DNA from: CAZLAJ01 sp964644605
Lineage (GTDB): Bacteria > Patescibacteriota > Microgenomatia > UBA1406 > GWC2-37-13
Assembly: GCA_964644605.1 (NCBI GenBank)
Contig: CAZXWS010000045.1
Coordinates: 1-5,595, forward strand
Reading direction: 5' to 3'
DNA length: 5,595 nucleotides
Shown: positions 5,128 through 5,595 of the stretch, piece by piece
How the letters are laid out: every line of letters begins with the position of its first letter
Numbering within the stretch: the stretch's first letter is position 1
Translations under genes and position numbers: made by a program
The notes under the pieces: model-generated
The model's database searches: none
What the model saw: only the letters and a program-made list of their open reading frames with translations
Told to the model about the DNA's origin: nothing

Positions 5128-5595
5128 ATGAATAATTATCTAAAAAGATATATCCCAATAGCCGTATTGTTTTGTATTCTTTTCAGTTTGTGTGCTTATA
5201 CATCGCGAGCTCAAATGCCATCTGGTTCTTGCAGTCCACTCGACACACAAACATACTGTGATACCAATAGTCCCCTAGGAGGGTGCACTTGTGGACCTTC
5301 ACGATGTACTCTGCAATATGACGCATATTACTGTAACTGCCCAAGTGGCACATGGGTTTGCAACAATCAAGGTTCATGCAGCAAAGACTGTGGTGCGCCC
5401 GCAATTCCGACGAACACTCCAGTTCCAGCTACAAATACACCTATTCCGACAAATACTCCTATACCTCCAACTAACCCTCCACCACCCACCCCAACTAACT
5501 CACCGATTCCCCCTCCAACCGCAGGACCAACGAGCACGTGTAGTTGTAATGCTGGGTATTACTGTGTTACCTGTGGACCCTACGCCTGTATTCAG
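5128..5595 (+). CDS. Secreted cysteine-rich protein with Pro/Thr linker, 3' partial
   Basis: The frame is open from the ATG at 5128 to the last base (156 codons, no stop), so the gene continues past the window. An in-frame TGA lies directly before the ATG, fixing it as the first possible start. GAGG (5108-5111), overlapping the previous stop codon, is a weak and distant ribosome site. Residues 1-28 are a likely Sec signal peptide (KR, hydrophobic core, S-R-A before Q). A first module (about 35-88) has ten cysteines with spacings such as CTC and CNC. A low-complexity Pro/Thr/Asn linker follows (91-136, with TNTP units). A second module then starts, with C138, C140, C146, C149 and C154 visible. 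Pro/Thr linkers joining disulfide-rich modules are typical of exported surface proteins. I know no specific family. It is probably co-transcribed with the upstream membrane protein. Confidence 0.8.
   Translation, partial: MNNYLKRYIPIAVLFCILFSLCAYTSRAQMPSGSCSPLDTQTYCDTNSPLGGCTCGPSRCTLQYDAYYCNCPSGTWVCNNQGSCSKDCGAPAIPTNTPVPATNTPIPTNTPIPPTNPPPPTPTNSPIPPPTAGPTSTCSCNAGYYCVTCGPYACIQ
5398..5535 (+). repeat. Pro/Thr/Asn-rich linker with degenerate TNTP repeats
   Basis: Residues 91-136 of the cysteine-rich protein are built from variants of IPTNTP (IPTNTPVP, ATNTPIP, TNTPIPP), moving into PPPPTPT and PIPPPT. At DNA level the units are degenerate ACNAAYACNCC-like strings. It is probably an extended, flexible spacer between two disulfide modules, and a likely site of length variation. 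Confidence 0.75.

Noticed and set aside
5183..5404. 73-residue minus-strand ORF
   Set aside because: It is antisense to the cysteine-rich secreted gene; the sense strand has a signal peptide and patterned cysteines.

Overview
The window reads as a piece of a bacterial chromosome, most likely from a Candidate Phyla Radiation (Patescibacteria) lineage. That placement is an inference from gene style: an RND pump with an unusual central linker, a RAYT-type transposase with a KGIYHIYDK-like start, small membrane or secreted proteins of unknown function, and a cysteine-rich secreted protein with a TNTP-type Pro/Thr linker. No ribosomal or other phylogenetic marker is present, so the placement is not proven.

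Layout: (1) 1-2597, plus strand: the C-terminal four fifths of an RND-family efflux permease, cut by the window start. (2) 2598-3420: a compact 823-bp mobile unit. It holds a RAYT/Y1 (HUH) transposase gene between 49-bp imperfect inverted repeats (41/49 matching), each able to fold. The left repeat starts on the base after the pump's stop codon and the right repeat starts on the base after the transposase stop codon. A GC-rich hairpin (3426-3457) lies just outside the right end. (3) 3498-4172, minus strand: a GC-rich gene for an unrecognised secreted protein. It has a consensus Shine-Dalgarno site and a roughly 120-nt leader with two hairpins behind a TATAAT promoter. (4) 4173-4521: an intergenic region with these leader elements, a terminator-like hairpin and a plus-strand promoter. 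(5) 4522-5595, plus strand: two AT-rich genes 18 bp apart, probably co-transcribed. The first encodes a membrane-anchored protein of unknown function. The second encodes an exported cysteine-rich protein that runs off the window end.

Base composition is mosaic. Hand counts on sample lines give G+C of 19/60 in the transposase (2881-2940), 34/60 in the minus-strand gene (3541-3600) and 16/60 in the membrane-protein gene (4561-4620). The simplest reading is that an AT-rich plus-strand neighbourhood (pump, then later genes) was interrupted by a REP/RAYT unit and by a separately acquired GC-rich gene. The orphan terminator at 4336-4377 may be the pump's original terminator, now displaced. The most notable item is the RAYT unit with its structured ends (a 'REPtron'); after it come the extra helix pair in the pump and the structured leader of the minus-strand gene. 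No CRISPR array, tRNA or rRNA was seen.
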